Shown here one piece after another: positions 7,923 through 17,288 of a DNA stretch of 41,297 nt. Location of the stretch: contig JAJSAC010000043.1 in NCBI GenBank assembly GCA_024274915.1, forward strand, positions 1 through 41,297. Direction: 5' to 3'. The notes beneath the pieces are model-generated. The model searched no databases and was not told the DNA's origin. It saw only the letters and a list, made by a program, of their open reading frames with translations. The stretch is from Thermodesulfobacteriota bacterium (GTDB taxonomy: Bacteria; Thermosulfidibacterota; Thermosulfidibacteria; Thermosulfidibacterales; B14-G1). Every line of letters begins with the position of its first letter. Position 1 is the stretch's first letter. A program made the translations under genes and the position numbers.

Positions 7923-8297
7923 ATGAAACTAGATGAACTGAGGAAGATAAGAGAGCGTGCAGCAAAAGAACTCCATCTGCGCACGGGAAAGGCACGGGTA
8001 AAAGTCATTGTAAGCATGGGTACCAGCGGAATAGCCGCAGGGGCCCGGGAAGTACTCTCCGCCTTCTTGGAAGCCATCGCCAAATACAACCTGAAGGACG
8101 TGGTTGTCATCCAGAGTGGGGAAAGGGGATACGCCTCCTTTGAACCTGTAGTGGAAGTCCGAGAGGAAGGGAAACCCACCATCATTTATGGAAATATGAC
8201 ACCCGACAGGGCTGCGCGGGTGGTAAGGGAACACCTCATGCAAGGCAAACCTGTTACAGAGTATGCCGTAGAGGTGAAGGAGGAAGAAGAGGGATAG
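7923..8297 (+). CDS. cysteine-free thioredoxin-fold protein (paralogue of 2904-3284)
   Basis: A 124-residue protein starting at the ATG after TTGGGAGGAACAA; a longer frame from 7836 is less likely. It closely matches the protein at 2904-3284: LRKIRERAAKELHLRTGK, GTSGIAAGAREVL, YGNMTPDRAARVVREHLM. As there, the cluster-binding cysteines are absent (no cysteine at all), so a [2Fe-2S] cluster is not expected. It is the first gene of the second NuoE/NuoF set. That both sets carry one such protein argues for a conserved accessory role in complex assembly or regulation, which is inference. Confidence 0.8.
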   Translation: MKLDELRKIRERAAKELHLRTGKARVKVIVSMGTSGIAAGAREVLSAFLEAIAKYNLKDVVVIQSGERGYASFEPVVEVREEGKPTIIYGNMTPDRAARVVREHLMQGKPVTEYAVEVKEEEEG

Positions 8298-8334
8298 CAC
8301 CAAAGGACCCTTCGCAGAGGGTCAGCTAACCAAC

Positions 8335-8895
8335 ATGGAGAGGAGGTTTCCAGTGCACCTACAACCGGACCAACATAGCAAGGTGTTAAAGATACTGCAG
8401 AAGTATCCCCCTTTCCGGGAGAAATTGCACGAGTACCTAAAAATCATAGAAAAGTACCCCCCCTCCAGAGAACACATGCTGGACATGCTACACGACATAC
8501 AGGACTATGAACCCAAGCACTACTTACCCCGAGAGGCCCTTATGGCCGTGGCCGAATACCTGGATCTTCCCCTGGCTGAAGTGGCCAGCACGGTGAGCTT
8601 CTATTCCATGTTCAGCCTGGAACCAAGGGGCAAACACATTATTAGGGTCTGTATCTCTCCTCCTTGTCAAGCCCTGGGAGGTTCCACCATCCTGGTGGCC
8701 CTCAAAGACGCACTCAACATCAATGTGGGAGACGTCACCTCCGACGGCATCTTCACCCTGGAAACCACCAGTTGTCTGGGAGTTTGCGGGGTGGCTCCAG
8801 CCATGATGATAGACAACGACGTGTACGGAAACCTCACGGAAGAGAAAATCCAAAGGATTATTGAAGAGATAAGGAGGAGAGATGCGGCACATTAG
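8335..8895 (+). CDS. NuoE/HydC-like [2Fe-2S] subunit (second set)
   Basis: A 186-residue NuoE-family protein. The N-terminal helices (residues 1-75) carry a repeated KYPP motif (LQKYPPFREKLHEYL and IEKYPPSREHMLDML), unusual for NuoE and possibly an internal duplication. The thioredoxin fold follows with all four cluster ligands (VCISPPCQ; TSCLGVCG). It overlaps the downstream NuoF gene by 14 bases. With 8882-10516 it would form an NADH-oxidising or NAD-reducing FMN module. Confidence 0.92.
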   Translation: MERRFPVHLQPDQHSKVLKILQKYPPFREKLHEYLKIIEKYPPSREHMLDMLHDIQDYEPKHYLPREALMAVAEYLDLPLAEVASTVSFYSMFSLEPRGKHIIRVCISPPCQALGGSTILVALKDALNINVGDVTSDGIFTLETTSCLGVCGVAPAMMIDNDVYGNLTEEKIQRIIEEIRRRDAAH

Positions 8896-10516
8896 ATGCC
8901 ATGTGCTGATAGGTGTCGACGCCAACTCCTTGCTCGCTGGGGCAAAGGCCGTAGAACAAGCCCTCATCAAGGAATTGGCTGATAAAGGACTGGCTGACGA
9001 GGTTCAGGTTATAGAAACGGGTAGCCTGGGCCCCATAGGGCAGGGAGTGATCCTGGTGGTATATCCCGACGCCGTAGCCTATGCCAACGTCACTGTGGAC
9101 GACGTGCCCGAGATTGTCACGGAGCACCTCCTCAAAGGTCGCCCCGTCAAAAGACTCCAGGTTCCCTTGGCTCCAGAAGAGAGGGTAGTGGAGATCAAGC
9201 CCACGGGACTGGTCAAAAAGCCCCAGCCCCGAGTGGTGCTCCAGAACTGCGGCGTCATAGACCCGGAAAGCCTGGAGGAAGCCATCGCCGCCGGGGACTA
9301 CCAGGCCCTGGTCAAAGTAATTGAAGAAGGAATGAGCCCCAAGGACGTCATGGAGGAAGTGACCAAATCGGGGCTCAGAGGCAGAGGAGGAGCAGGGTTC
9401 CCCACGGGAAAGAAGTGGTCCTTCACCGCTCCAGGGCCTCAAAAGTACCTCATCTGCAACGCTGACGAAGGCGAGCCAGGCACCTTTAAAGACAGACTCA
9501 TCCTGGAGGGAGACCCCCACAGGCTCATAGAAAGTATGATCTTAGCAGGATATGCCATTGGAGCCACCAAAGGCTATATCTACATCCGAGGAGAATACAC
9601 CCTCTCCATCGCCAGGATAAGCAAAGCCATAGAGCAAGCCTACAGGGAGAACCTCCTGGGGGACAACATACTGGACTCAGGCATCACCTTCCATCTGGAA
9701 ATCAAAAAGGGTGCCGGGGCCTATGTGTGTGGAGAAGAGACGGCCCTCATTGAGTCCATAGAAGGCAAGAGGGGACAGCCTAGACTCAAACCCCCCTTCC
9801 CCGCTGTACAAGGGTTATGGGGCAAGCCCACCGTGGTGAACAACGTGGAGACCCTCTCCAACATTCCTCCCATTATCCTCAATGGAGCAGACTGGTACCG
9901 CTCTTTCGGCACCCCCACCTGCCCAGGCACCAAGGTTTACACCATCCTGGGACACATAGAGACCCCAGGTCTTATTGAAGTGGAGATGGGAACCACCCTC
10001 AGGGATATCATCTTTGAGTACGGCGGAGGCATCAGAAAGGGCAAAAAGTTCAAGGGGGCCCTGGTAGGAGGAGCCGCCGGCGCCTTCCTAAACGAGTCCC
10101 AGCTGGATGTGCAGATGGACTACGACAGCCTAAAGGAGTATGCTGCCGTGCTGGGCTCTGGAGCCATTCTGGTCATGGATGAGGAGACCTCGGTAGTCAG
10201 CCTCTTACATTCCATTCTCTCCTTCTTCGAACACGAGTCCTGTGGCCAGTGTACCCCCTGCAGGATGGGGACCAGATCCTTGCTCACCATTATGGAGAGA
10301 ATAGTGAGGGGCCAAGGCACAGAGAAAGACCTGGATCTGCTCCTCCAAGTCTCAGAAAATATGCAGGTCTCTTCCCTGTGCCCCCTGGGCCAGTCCCCCA
10401 TCTTGCCCATTAAAAGCGCTTTGGACTACTTCAGGGATGAGTTTCTGGAGCGGGTATCAGGCAAGTGGACAGAACCTCCCCTCCAGGCCCATGAGGAGGC
10501 CAGCCAAGTCGGATAA
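8882..10516 (+). CDS. NuoF/HydB-like FMN and [4Fe-4S] subunit (second set)
   Basis: A 544-residue NuoF-family protein. An N-terminal thioredoxin-like domain (1-95) is followed by the NuoF core with RGRGGAGFPTGKKW (NADH/FMN site), CNADEGEPGTFKDR, GAGAYVCGEETALIESIEG and the [4Fe-4S] ligands SCGQCTPCR with a later SSLCPLGQ. The N-terminal domain has lost its cluster ligands (GVDANSLLAGA where HydB has cysteine; GSLGPIGQG where CxGxC is usual). Compared with HydB it also lacks the C-terminal double [4Fe-4S] ferredoxin domain, ending soon after the NuoF core. No catalytic partner (HydA, FdhA, NuoG-like) is encoded next to it, so its electron acceptor is unknown and may be a subunit encoded elsewhere. 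Confidence 0.93.
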   Translation: MRHIRCHVLIGVDANSLLAGAKAVEQALIKELADKGLADEVQVIETGSLGPIGQGVILVVYPDAVAYANVTVDDVPEIVTEHLLKGRPVKRLQVPLAPEERVVEIKPTGLVKKPQPRVVLQNCGVIDPESLEEAIAAGDYQALVKVIEEGMSPKDVMEEVTKSGLRGRGGAGFPTGKKWSFTAPGPQKYLICNADEGEPGTFKDRLILEGDPHRLIESMILAGYAIGATKGYIYIRGEYTLSIARISKAIEQAYRENLLGDNILDSGITFHLEIKKGAGAYVCGEETALIESIEGKRGQPRLKPPFPAVQGLWGKPTVVNNVETLSNIPPIILNGADWYRSFGTPTCPGTKVYTILGHIETPGLIEVEMGTTLRDIIFEYGGGIRKGKKFKGALVGGAAGAFLNESQLDVQMDYDSLKEYAAVLGSGAILVMDEETSVVSLLHSILSFFEHESCGQCTPCRMGTRSLLTIMERIVRGQGTEKDLDLLLQVSENMQVSSLCPLGQSPILPIKSALDYFRDEFLERVSGKWTEPPLQAHEEASQVG

Positions 10517-10533
10517 AAGAGATATCAGAGTGA

Positions 10534-10604
10534 ACCGCCCTCCCCTTCAGGGCAAGGAAAACCATTGTCTCGACCAAAAATGACGATGGGGAGAGCGGTT
10601 TTTT
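10534..10604 (+). terminator. probable Rho-independent terminator after the NuoEF set
   Basis: A 12-base arm (10534-10545, ACCGCCCTCCCC) pairs with 10588-10599 (GGGGAGAGCGGT) with one mismatch, followed by a six-T run. The 42-base loop can form an inner stem (ATTGTC with GACGAT). The large loop is unusual for a plain terminator. Confidence 0.5.
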
Positions 10605-10692
10605 CTTGCCATCTACGGGGGAAAGACCATAATAGACCTTTGCCCAAAAGGGACACTCTCCAATACACAAACCCTTGAAGAAGGAAAAAGAG

Positions 10693-12708
10693 ATGAAGAA
10701 ACTGGTCATAGTAGAATCACCGGCCAAAGCCCGAACCCTCAATAAGTACCTGGGCGAAGATTTCCAAGTTAAAGCCAGTATGGGCCATGTCAGGGACCTA
10801 CCTAAGAGCAAGCTGGGCGTCGATGTAGACGACAACTTCAAACCCACCTACGTCACCATAAAAGGGAAGGAGAAGATCCTCAGGGAACTGAAGAAGGCGG
10901 CCAATGAAGCTCAAGAGGTATTTCTGGCCTCAGACCCTGACCGGGAGGGAGAAGCCATCGCATGGCACATCGCCCAATCCTTCAACAAAAAGGATCAGGG
11001 GAAAGTGAAACGCATCCTTTTCTACGAGATCACCAAGGACGCTGTGAGTGAGGCCTTCAAACAACCCGGTCCCATCGACACAAACAAGGTCAATGCCCAA
11101 CAAGCCAGGCGCATCCTAGACCGGCTGGTGGGTTACTCCCTTTCTCCCTTACTTTGGCGCAAGGTAGAGAGGGGCCTTTCGGCAGGCCGGGTCCAATCGG
11201 TAGCCGTGCGCCTCATTTGCGAACGAGAAGATGAGATAGAAAAGTTTATCCCCCGGGAGTACTGGACCCTCACCGCCCATCTCCAACGCCCCGGCACCCC
11301 TCCGCCTTTCCTGGCCAGGCTCTTCAAGTTCCAGGGCAAAAAGGCAGATCTGCCCAAGGAAGACACCGTCAATAAGGTATTGAAGCACCTGGAAGGGGCC
11401 ACCTACCAGGTGGCAAAGGTAGAAAGGAAAGAACGCAAGGACAATCCAAAACCGCCCTTCATCACTTCCACCCTTCAGCAAGAAGCAGCCCGAAAGCTGG
11501 GTTTCACGGCCAAGAAAACCATGCTTCTGGCCCAGCAGCTCTACGAGGGCATGGATCTGAGAGAAGAGGGACCCGTGGGCCTCATCACTTACATGAGAAC
11601 GGATTCGGTGAGGGTGTCCCCAGAAGCCCAAAAAAAAGCCAGAACGCTGATAAAAGAGGTATGGGGAGAGAACTACCTTCCCGCCCGGCCCCATCAATAC
11701 AAAGGCAAGAAGGGTGCTCAAGATGCCCATGAGGCCATTCGCCCCACGGAACCTACTCGCACCCCCGACTCCCTGAAGGGCCTCCTACCAGCTGACCATT
11801 GGAAGCTTTATAAGCTCATATGGGATCGATTCATGGCCAGTCAGATGAAACCAGCTGTCTATGATGTGACCACCGTGGATATTCAAGCAAAAGAGACCAT
11901 CTTCAGGGCCACGGGCCGGATCCTCAAATTCCCCGGGTACACCGTGCTTTACACCGAAGGAAAAGACGAGCAGACCAACGGAGAAGAAGAAAGCGCTACC
12001 CTGCCCCCCCTGGAAGAAGGCCAGGAGCTGGAACTCCTCAAACTGGAACCCAAACAGCACTTCACCCAGCCCCCACCCCGTTACACCGAAGCCACCTTGG
12101 TGAAAACACTGGAAGAAAAGGGCATTGGCCGACCCAGCACCTACGCCACCATCCTCTCCACCATTCAAGAGAGGGGCTACGTGGAGAAGAGGCAGAAACG
12201 ACTATACCCCACTATCCTGGGCCGTACCGTCAATAAACTCCTCGTCAAGTTCTTCTCCCGTATCCTGGACGTGGGCTTCACTGCCCAGATGGAGGAGTTC
12301 CTAGACCAAATCGAAGATGGGAAAAGGGAGTGGATAGAGACCCTCAGAGAGTTCTATGCCCCCTTCGTGGAAGAGCTTCAGGTAGCAGAAGAAAAGATGG
12401 AACGGGTGAAGAAGACGGGGAAGACCACGGACCTCATGTGTGATAAGTGCGGTAAGCCCATGGTGGAGCGGTGGTCCCGCCACGGGCGGTTCCTGGGCTG
12501 TTCTGGCTATCCCCAGTGTCGCAACGTTATTCCCCTGAACTCCAAAGGGGAGAAAATGGAAAAAAGGGAGCCTGACAAATCCCATCCCTGTCCCATGGAA
12601 GGTTGCGATGGATACCTAGTTAAAAGGAGAGGGCGAGGGGGGCGCTTTTTCTATGGCTGCAGCAACTACCCCAAATGCCGCTACACCAATAACAAGCTTG
12701 ATGATTGA
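10693..12708 (+). CDS. topA: DNA topoisomerase I (type IA)
   Basis: About 671 residues, relaxing negative supercoils through a 5'-phosphotyrosine intermediate. The Toprim domain starts at residue 1 (VIVESPAKARTLNKYLG) and contains the metal motif SDPDREGEAIAWHI. The catalytic tyrosine is Y300 in GLITYMRTDS. GIGRPSTYATI is the conserved motif after it. Two C-terminal four-cysteine zinc ribbons follow (CDKCGKPMVERWSRHGRFLG and CPMEGCDGYLVKRRGRGGRF, each continuing to a CxxxxxxxC pair). Start taken as ATG 10693 after AAGGAAAAAG; a TTG at 10675 in the same frame is less likely. Length is normal for the family. Confidence 0.96.
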   Translation: MKKLVIVESPAKARTLNKYLGEDFQVKASMGHVRDLPKSKLGVDVDDNFKPTYVTIKGKEKILRELKKAANEAQEVFLASDPDREGEAIAWHIAQSFNKKDQGKVKRILFYEITKDAVSEAFKQPGPIDTNKVNAQQARRILDRLVGYSLSPLLWRKVERGLSAGRVQSVAVRLICEREDEIEKFIPREYWTLTAHLQRPGTPPPFLARLFKFQGKKADLPKEDTVNKVLKHLEGATYQVAKVERKERKDNPKPPFITSTLQQEAARKLGFTAKKTMLLAQQLYEGMDLREEGPVGLITYMRTDSVRVSPEAQKKARTLIKEVWGENYLPARPHQYKGKKGAQDAHEAIRPTEPTRTPDSLKGLLPADHWKLYKLIWDRFMASQMKPAVYDVTTVDIQAKETIFRATGRILKFPGYTVLYTEGKDEQTNGEEESATLPPLEEGQELELLKLEPKQHFTQPPPRYTEATLVKTLEEKGIGRPSTYATILSTIQERGYVEKRQKRLYPTILGRTVNKLLVKFFSRILDVGFTAQMEEFLDQIEDGKREWIETLREFYAPFVEELQVAEEKMERVKKTGKTTDLMCDKCGKPMVERWSRHGRFLGCSGYPQCRNVIPLNSKGEKMEKREPDKSHPCPMEGCDGYLVKRRGRGGRFFYGCSNYPKCRYTNNKLDD

Positions 12709-12774
12709 GTCCCGAAGAAGGAGAAAACCGTAAAGAGACCCCTGAACCCTCCTCCTAAACTCGACCGCCCCAAT

Positions 12775-12815
12775 AAAAAATCAACGGGGACAGGTTTCCC
12801 ATCCTAACCGGTCCC
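12775..12815 (-). terminator. probable terminator for the pan operon
   Basis: On the minus strand a stem (AGGGACCGGTT pairing with AACCTGTCCC, one mismatch, 12815-12787) is followed after six bases by a run of six T. It lies between the convergent ends of panD and topA. The spacing of the T run is a little long. Confidence 0.45.
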
Positions 12816-12837
12816 TGCACATCACCCTTGTTCAGTC

Positions 12838-13230
12838 TCAAGCTGCATAAACGGTGAAGGGCTCTTCACCTTCCTTCCTGACCTCCACGATCCGGTTGTT
12901 GTCATCCACCAGGACCACCGTAGGCTTCCAGTTCTTGGCCTCCTCCTCTGCAGCATGGGCATAGGCGGCAATGATTATCTTGTCGCCCACGGCTACCTTC
13001 CTGGCAGCAGCTCCATTGAGGCAGATGACTCCCGAACCAGCAGGCCCCTCAATAACATAGGTATTAAAGCGTTCTCCGTTAGTGATGTTCCAGATCTCTA
13101 CCACCTCGTAGGACAGAATACCACTTGCTTTGAGCAACTCGGCATCCACAGTGATGCTCCCCACATAATTAAGATTGGCCTCGGTTACAGTCGCCCTGTG
13201 AATCTTGGCCAGAAACATCCTGCGCATCAT
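12838..13230 (-). CDS. panD: aspartate 1-decarboxylase, pyruvoyl-dependent
   Basis: Makes beta-alanine from L-aspartate for pantothenate synthesis. The proenzyme is cut between G24 and S25 (motif NYVGSITVD), and S25 becomes the pyruvoyl group; with the start at 13230 these numbers match the E. coli enzyme exactly, which fixes the start. That ATG follows [19 protein letters not shown] near the N-terminus and [20 protein letters not shown] in the middle are family signatures. It lies 80 bases after panC on the same strand, completing panB-panC-panD. Confidence 0.95.
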   Translation of the reverse strand: MMRRMFLAKIHRATVTEANLNYVGSITVDAELLKASGILSYEVVEIWNITNGERFNTYVIEGPAGSGVICLNGAAARKVAVGDKIIIAAYAHAAEEEAKNWKPTVVLVDDNNRIVEVRKEGEEPFTVYAA

Positions 13231-13310
13231 GACTCGCCCTCCTTGATTTAACACTTCACGCCTGGATTTCTTATTTTCACCCTTAACCCTTACCCCTTAA
13301 TCCTTTAATC

Positions 13311-14165
13311 CTACAAACCATCCACCCCCAGCTGGGTGTTGTCTATGAGCCTGGCCGGGCCCACCTTCACCGCCAGGGCCACCAGGGTACCTTCCCTCGC
13401 CTCCTCCACTGGGAGGAAGGTATCAGGATCCACCACCTCCACGTAATCCACAGTGGCCAGGGGCTCGGCCTCGATCACCTTCTTCACCTCTTCCCTTATC
13501 ACCCGGGCATTCTTCTCCCCCTGGGCAAAGAGCTCCTGGGCCTTCTTGAGGGATCTGTAGAGGCACAAAGCCGCCTGGCGCTCCTGCCCGCTGAGATAGG
13601 CGTTCCTGGAGCTCATGGCCAGGCCGTCGGGCTCCCTCACAATGGGCATGGGCACAATCTCCAGGTCCATGTTAAGATCAGCCACCATGGTGCGAAGGAC
13701 CACGTATTGCTGGAAGTCCTTTTTGCCGAAGTAGGCCCTGTGGGGCATGACGATGTTGAAGAGCTTACAGCAAACGGTGGTCACTCCCCGAAAGTGGCCA
13801 GGCCTGGAGGCCCCGCACAGGCGAGTGGTTATGTCCTCCACCTCCACATAGGTCCGGTACCCCGGGGGATACATGTCCTCCACAGAAGGAACGAAGACGG
13901 CCTCTACCCCTATAGGCTCCAATAGACTCATGTCCCTTTCAAGGTCCCGGGGATAGCGTTCAAAGTCCTCCCCAGGCCCAAACTGGGTGGGATTCACAAA
14001 GATGGAGACCACCACCACATCGTTCTCCTTCCGGGCTTGGCGGACGAGACTGAGATGCCCCTCGTGAAGGTAACCCATGGTGGGCACGAAGCCTATAGTT
14101 TTTTCCTCCTCCCGCCAAAGCCGGGAAAGGTTGATCATCCGAGCCACCGTCTCCACCAGTTCCAT
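13311..14165 (-). CDS. panC: pantothenate synthetase (pantoate-beta-alanine ligase)
   Basis: 284 residues. Joins pantoate and beta-alanine with ATP through a pantoyl adenylate. Signatures are [20 protein letters not shown] (the HxGH nucleotidyltransferase motif), [37 protein letters not shown], the YFGKKDFQQ pocket and [16 protein letters not shown] (the KMSKS-like SSRN loop). Starts eight bases after the panB stop codon. Length and motifs are complete. Confidence 0.96.
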   Translation of the reverse strand: MELVETVARMINLSRLWREEEKTIGFVPTMGYLHEGHLSLVRQARKENDVVVVSIFVNPTQFGPGEDFERYPRDLERDMSLLEPIGVEAVFVPSVEDMYPPGYRTYVEVEDITTRLCGASRPGHFRGVTTVCCKLFNIVMPHRAYFGKKDFQQYVVLRTMVADLNMDLEIVPMPIVREPDGLAMSSRNAYLSGQERQAALCLYRSLKKAQELFAQGEKNARVIREEVKKVIEAEPLATVDYVEVVDPDTFLPVEEAREGTLVALAVKVGPARLIDNTQLGVDGL

Positions 14166-14173
14166 GGGTCCTC

Positions 14174-14974
14174 CTATTCGTAGCTGTACTCTGGAGTGGG
14201 AAACTCTCCTTCCCGGACCTCCCTCACATACTCTTTCAAAGCCTTAAGGATCTCCTCTCGAAGGTTGGCGTAGCGCTTGACAAACTTGGGCTTGAACTCC
14301 TGGAATATGCCCAGGACATCGTGGAGGACCAGGACCTGCCCATCACAGTGGGGACCCGCCCCAATGCCAATGGTAGGTATAGACACAACCTCTGTCACCT
14401 CTTTGGCCAGCCAGGAGGGAATGGCTTCCAGGACTATGGAGAAACATCCCGCCTCCTCCAAAGCCTTGGCCTCCCTCTTGAGACGCTCCGCCGTCTCCTT
14501 CTCCCGGCCCTGGACCCGGTAGCCTCCCAACTTATGGATGGACTGGGGAGTGAGACCCAAATGGCCCATGACAGGGATACCGGCGTCCACCATTTTCCTG
14601 ATGGTCTCCAGTACGGGGTCTCCCCCCTCCAGCTTCACGGCGTGGGCCCCCGCTTCCTTCACCAGCTGACCGGCATTCTCCAGGGCCTGCTCCGGGCTCA
14701 CCTGATAGGTCATGAAAGGCATATCAGCCACCACCATGGCCCGTTTGGTACCCCGAGCCACGGCGGCCGTGTGGCGGAGCATGTCCTCCTGGGTCACGGG
14801 CAGGGTGGAGTCGTAGCCCAGCACCACCATACCCAGGGAGTCCCCCACCAGGATGATGTCCACCCCCGCCTCGTCCACCATCTGAGCAAAGGGGTAATCA
14901 TAGGCAGTGAGCATGGTGATGGGCTCACCCGCCTCCTTCTTCCTCTTCAACTCCAGCGTGGTAACTCGGGCCAT
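14174..14974 (-). CDS. panB: 3-methyl-2-oxobutanoate hydroxymethyltransferase
   Basis: About 266 residues. Transfers a hydroxymethyl group from 5,10-methylene-tetrahydrofolate to 2-oxoisovalerate, the first step to pantoate. Conserved segments: [74 protein letters not shown] and [21 protein letters not shown]. Start taken as ATG 14974 six bases after GGGAGG; a GTG two codons earlier is possible. First gene of the panBCD operon; a hairpin-T structure lies just upstream. Confidence 0.96.
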   Translation of the reverse strand: MARVTTLELKRKKEAGEPITMLTAYDYPFAQMVDEAGVDIILVGDSLGMVVLGYDSTLPVTQEDMLRHTAAVARGTKRAMVVADMPFMTYQVSPEQALENAGQLVKEAGAHAVKLEGGDPVLETIRKMVDAGIPVMGHLGLTPQSIHKLGGYRVQGREKETAERLKREAKALEEAGCFSIVLEAIPSWLAKEVTEVVSIPTIGIGAGPHCDGQVLVLHDVLGIFQEFKPKFVKRYANLREEILKALKEYVREVREGEFPTPEYSYE

Positions 14975-14991
14975 AGGCACCTCCCTAAACT

Positions 14992-15025
14992 AAAAAGGCC
15001 TTCCGGACCGAGTCCGAAAGGCCTT
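14992..15025 (-). terminator. Rho-independent terminator after priA
   Basis: Minus-strand stem AAGGCCTTTCGGAC (15025-15012) pairs with GTCCGGAAGGCCTT (15008-14995) around a three-base loop with one mismatch and runs into TTTTT. It ends the priA transcript about 105 bases after the gene; because it also precedes panB, it could alternatively act as a leader attenuator. Confidence 0.7.
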
Positions 15026-15132
15026 ATAAACCTTATCCTCCCGTCCCGGTCCCTCACATCCAAGGGATCCAAGCGGTGCATCTGCCTATTACTCTTATCA
15101 AAAGGAATATGTCAAGGGTGAAAGAAAGTTTT

Positions 15133-17280
15133 TCACATCACCCCATAGGGGTCCATATCAATTTGAATCTTCACGCTGCCCACCCTCTGGGGAAGGGTGC
15201 CCAGCAGAGCCAATATGTCCCTGCGCCCCTTCCCTCTAACGAGAATATGCCAGCGATAGCGATTCTTGAGACGGGCAAGGGGAGCCGGAGCGGGTCCAAG
15301 GATCTCCAGCCTCCCTGCCCTACCCCTCAGCTTTTCGGCCACCCCACTGGCAGCCTCCTCCACCTTTTCCCTCCTGGTTCCCGTAAACAGGACCCTGGCC
15401 ATGTGGGAAAAAGGAGGATAGCCTAAAGCCTTTCTGCGCTCCAGTTCCTCCCGAACAAAACCCAGAAAGTCCTGGCGGGCAGCGTAAACCACGGCGGGAT
15501 GGGACGGCATATAAGTCTGGATCACTGCCTGACCCTGCCCCCCTCTGCCCGCCCGGCCCACTACCTGGGTGAGAAGCTGGAATGTCCGCTCCGCCGCCCT
15601 AAAGTCGGGGATATGAAGCCCTACATCGGCCAAAACCACCCCCACAAAAGAGATACGGGGATAATGATGGCCTTTGGCCACCATCTGGGTGCCCAACAGG
15701 ATTTGGATCTCCCCCCTCTCCAGGGCCCCCAACACCTCCCAGTGGGCCCTTCTCCCTTTTAGGGCATCCCTGTCCATGCGTCCTATCCTCACACCAGGGA
15801 AAAGGGCCTGGATCTCCTGGGCCACCCTCTGGATTCCCACTCCCAGAGGGCGCATCTCTCCCCTGCACTCCGGGCAACGATCCACGGGGAGTCTGGTATG
15901 GCCACAGTAATGACACCTCAAGAGGAGGGGCTCCCGGTGATAGGTGAGGGTGATGTCGCAGTTGGGACACTTGAGGGCCTGTCCGCAGGATGAACAGAGG
16001 AGAAAAGGCGCGTATCCCCTCCTGTTGAGGAGGATGAGGGCCTGCCCTCCAGCCTCCAGGGTCTCCCTGAGCCCCTCCACAAAGACCCTGGAAAAGAGGG
16101 CCTTCTCCCCCGTCATGTCCACCACCTCCACCCGGGGCAGAGTCCCTCCTATACGCCGGGGAAGCTCCAGCAACCCGTAACGTCCCCCCATGGCGTTACG
16201 GTAACTCTCCAGGGAAGGAGTGGCAGAGGCCAGCACCACGGGACACCCCTCCAGTCTGGCCCTCACCACGGCCAGGTCCCTGGCGTTGTAGCGGGGAGAC
16301 TCCTCCTGTTTGAAAGAGGTGTCGTGCTCTTCGTCCACCACTATGAGGCCCAGAGGCTCCAAGGGTGCAAAGAGGGCCGAGCGGGTACCCAACACCACCC
16401 TGGCCCGCCCATCCCTGATCCTGAGCCACTCCTGGAGCCGCTCCCTGGCTGTGAGGCCACTGTGAAGGACCGCCACCTCCCGACCAAAACGGGCAGTAAA
16501 TCTCTTGATATACTGGGGTGTCAGAGAGATTTCAGGAATAAGAACCAAAAGGCCCTTCCCCTGTTGGAGGCAGAGTTCCCCCCACTGAAAGTAGAGCTCC
16601 GTCTTGCCACTTCCCGTAACGCCATGGAGTAGAAAGGGAGCAAATGTGCCCAAGGATCGAACCACTCTGTCATAGGCCCCCTTCTGCTCCGGGGTAAGGG
16701 ACAAAGGATCCTTTCGAGGCGCCAAAGTAAAGGAGAGGGGCATCTCCTCCTCCACTTCTTCCAGAGCCACCCATCCCTTGGCGGCCAGCCTTCCCACCAC
16801 ATCCCTTCCAAAGCCCCAGTCACTGATGACAATTTTCAAAGGCACCCTGCCCAGGGGTTTGAGCTTATCCAAAAGCTCCTTTTGCCTGGGGGTAGGTTTC
16901 TCCCTCCCCCTTCCTTGCCACACCACCCACCTTTCTTTGGGAAAAGAGGGAGCCTTACCCTGACGTAAACTGGGAGGCAGAGCAGCCTTGAGGTAGAGAC
17001 CCCAGGGCTCCAAGTAATACCGAGAAGCCCAGCGGGTAAGATCCAAAAGGCTCCGGGAAAAGACAGGCTCATTATCCAGCACGTCCTCCAGATCTTTCAC
17101 CCCTTCAGGGGCCTCTCCCCCCAAGGCCACCACCACCCCCACCTCTCTCCTGCTACCCAGAGGAGCTCGCACCCTGCATCCCACCTCTACTCTGGACTCC
17201 AGATGAGACGGAATCCCGTAGGAATAGGCTTTACCCAGGGGCAAAAAGAAGACCACTTGACACAGGGAACGGTCACACAT
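15133..17280 (-). CDS. priA: primosomal replication restart helicase PriA
   Basis: About 715 residues, complete. The N-terminal DNA-binding region (KAYSYGIPSHLESRVEVGCR) precedes the helicase core with Walker A GVTGSGKTELYF, the DEEH box VVDEEHDTSFKQEE and SATPSLES (motif III). The zinc-binding insert shows four CxxC pairs (CSSCGQALKCPNC; CHYCG; CPEC). GTQMVAKGHHYP and QVVGRAGRG are motifs V and VI. A GTG at 17292 overlaps the hicA stop (GTGA) and may be the true, coupled start; ATG 17280 is given as the conservative choice. PriA restarts stalled replication forks; its placement downstream of hicBA is unusual. Confidence 0.95.
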   Translation of the reverse strand: MCDRSLCQVVFFLPLGKAYSYGIPSHLESRVEVGCRVRAPLGSRREVGVVVALGGEAPEGVKDLEDVLDNEPVFSRSLLDLTRWASRYYLEPWGLYLKAALPPSLRQGKAPSFPKERWVVWQGRGREKPTPRQKELLDKLKPLGRVPLKIVISDWGFGRDVVGRLAAKGWVALEEVEEEMPLSFTLAPRKDPLSLTPEQKGAYDRVVRSLGTFAPFLLHGVTGSGKTELYFQWGELCLQQGKGLLVLIPEISLTPQYIKRFTARFGREVAVLHSGLTARERLQEWLRIRDGRARVVLGTRSALFAPLEPLGLIVVDEEHDTSFKQEESPRYNARDLAVVRARLEGCPVVLASATPSLESYRNAMGGRYGLLELPRRIGGTLPRVEVVDMTGEKALFSRVFVEGLRETLEAGGQALILLNRRGYAPFLLCSSCGQALKCPNCDITLTYHREPLLLRCHYCGHTRLPVDRCPECRGEMRPLGVGIQRVAQEIQALFPGVRIGRMDRDALKGRRAHWEVLGALERGEIQILLGTQMVAKGHHYPRISFVGVVLADVGLHIPDFRAAERTFQLLTQVVGRAGRGGQGQAVIQTYMPSHPAVVYAARQDFLGFVREELERRKALGYPPFSHMARVLFTGTRREKVEEAASGVAEKLRGRAGRLEILGPAPAPLARLKNRYRWHILVRGKGRRDILALLGTLPQRVGSVKIQIDMDPYGVM

Positions 17281-17288
17281 CAAGACAC

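Noticed and set aside
11133-12585. Several minus-strand frames opposite topA
   Set aside because: They overlap a full-length topA with every motif and have no independent support.
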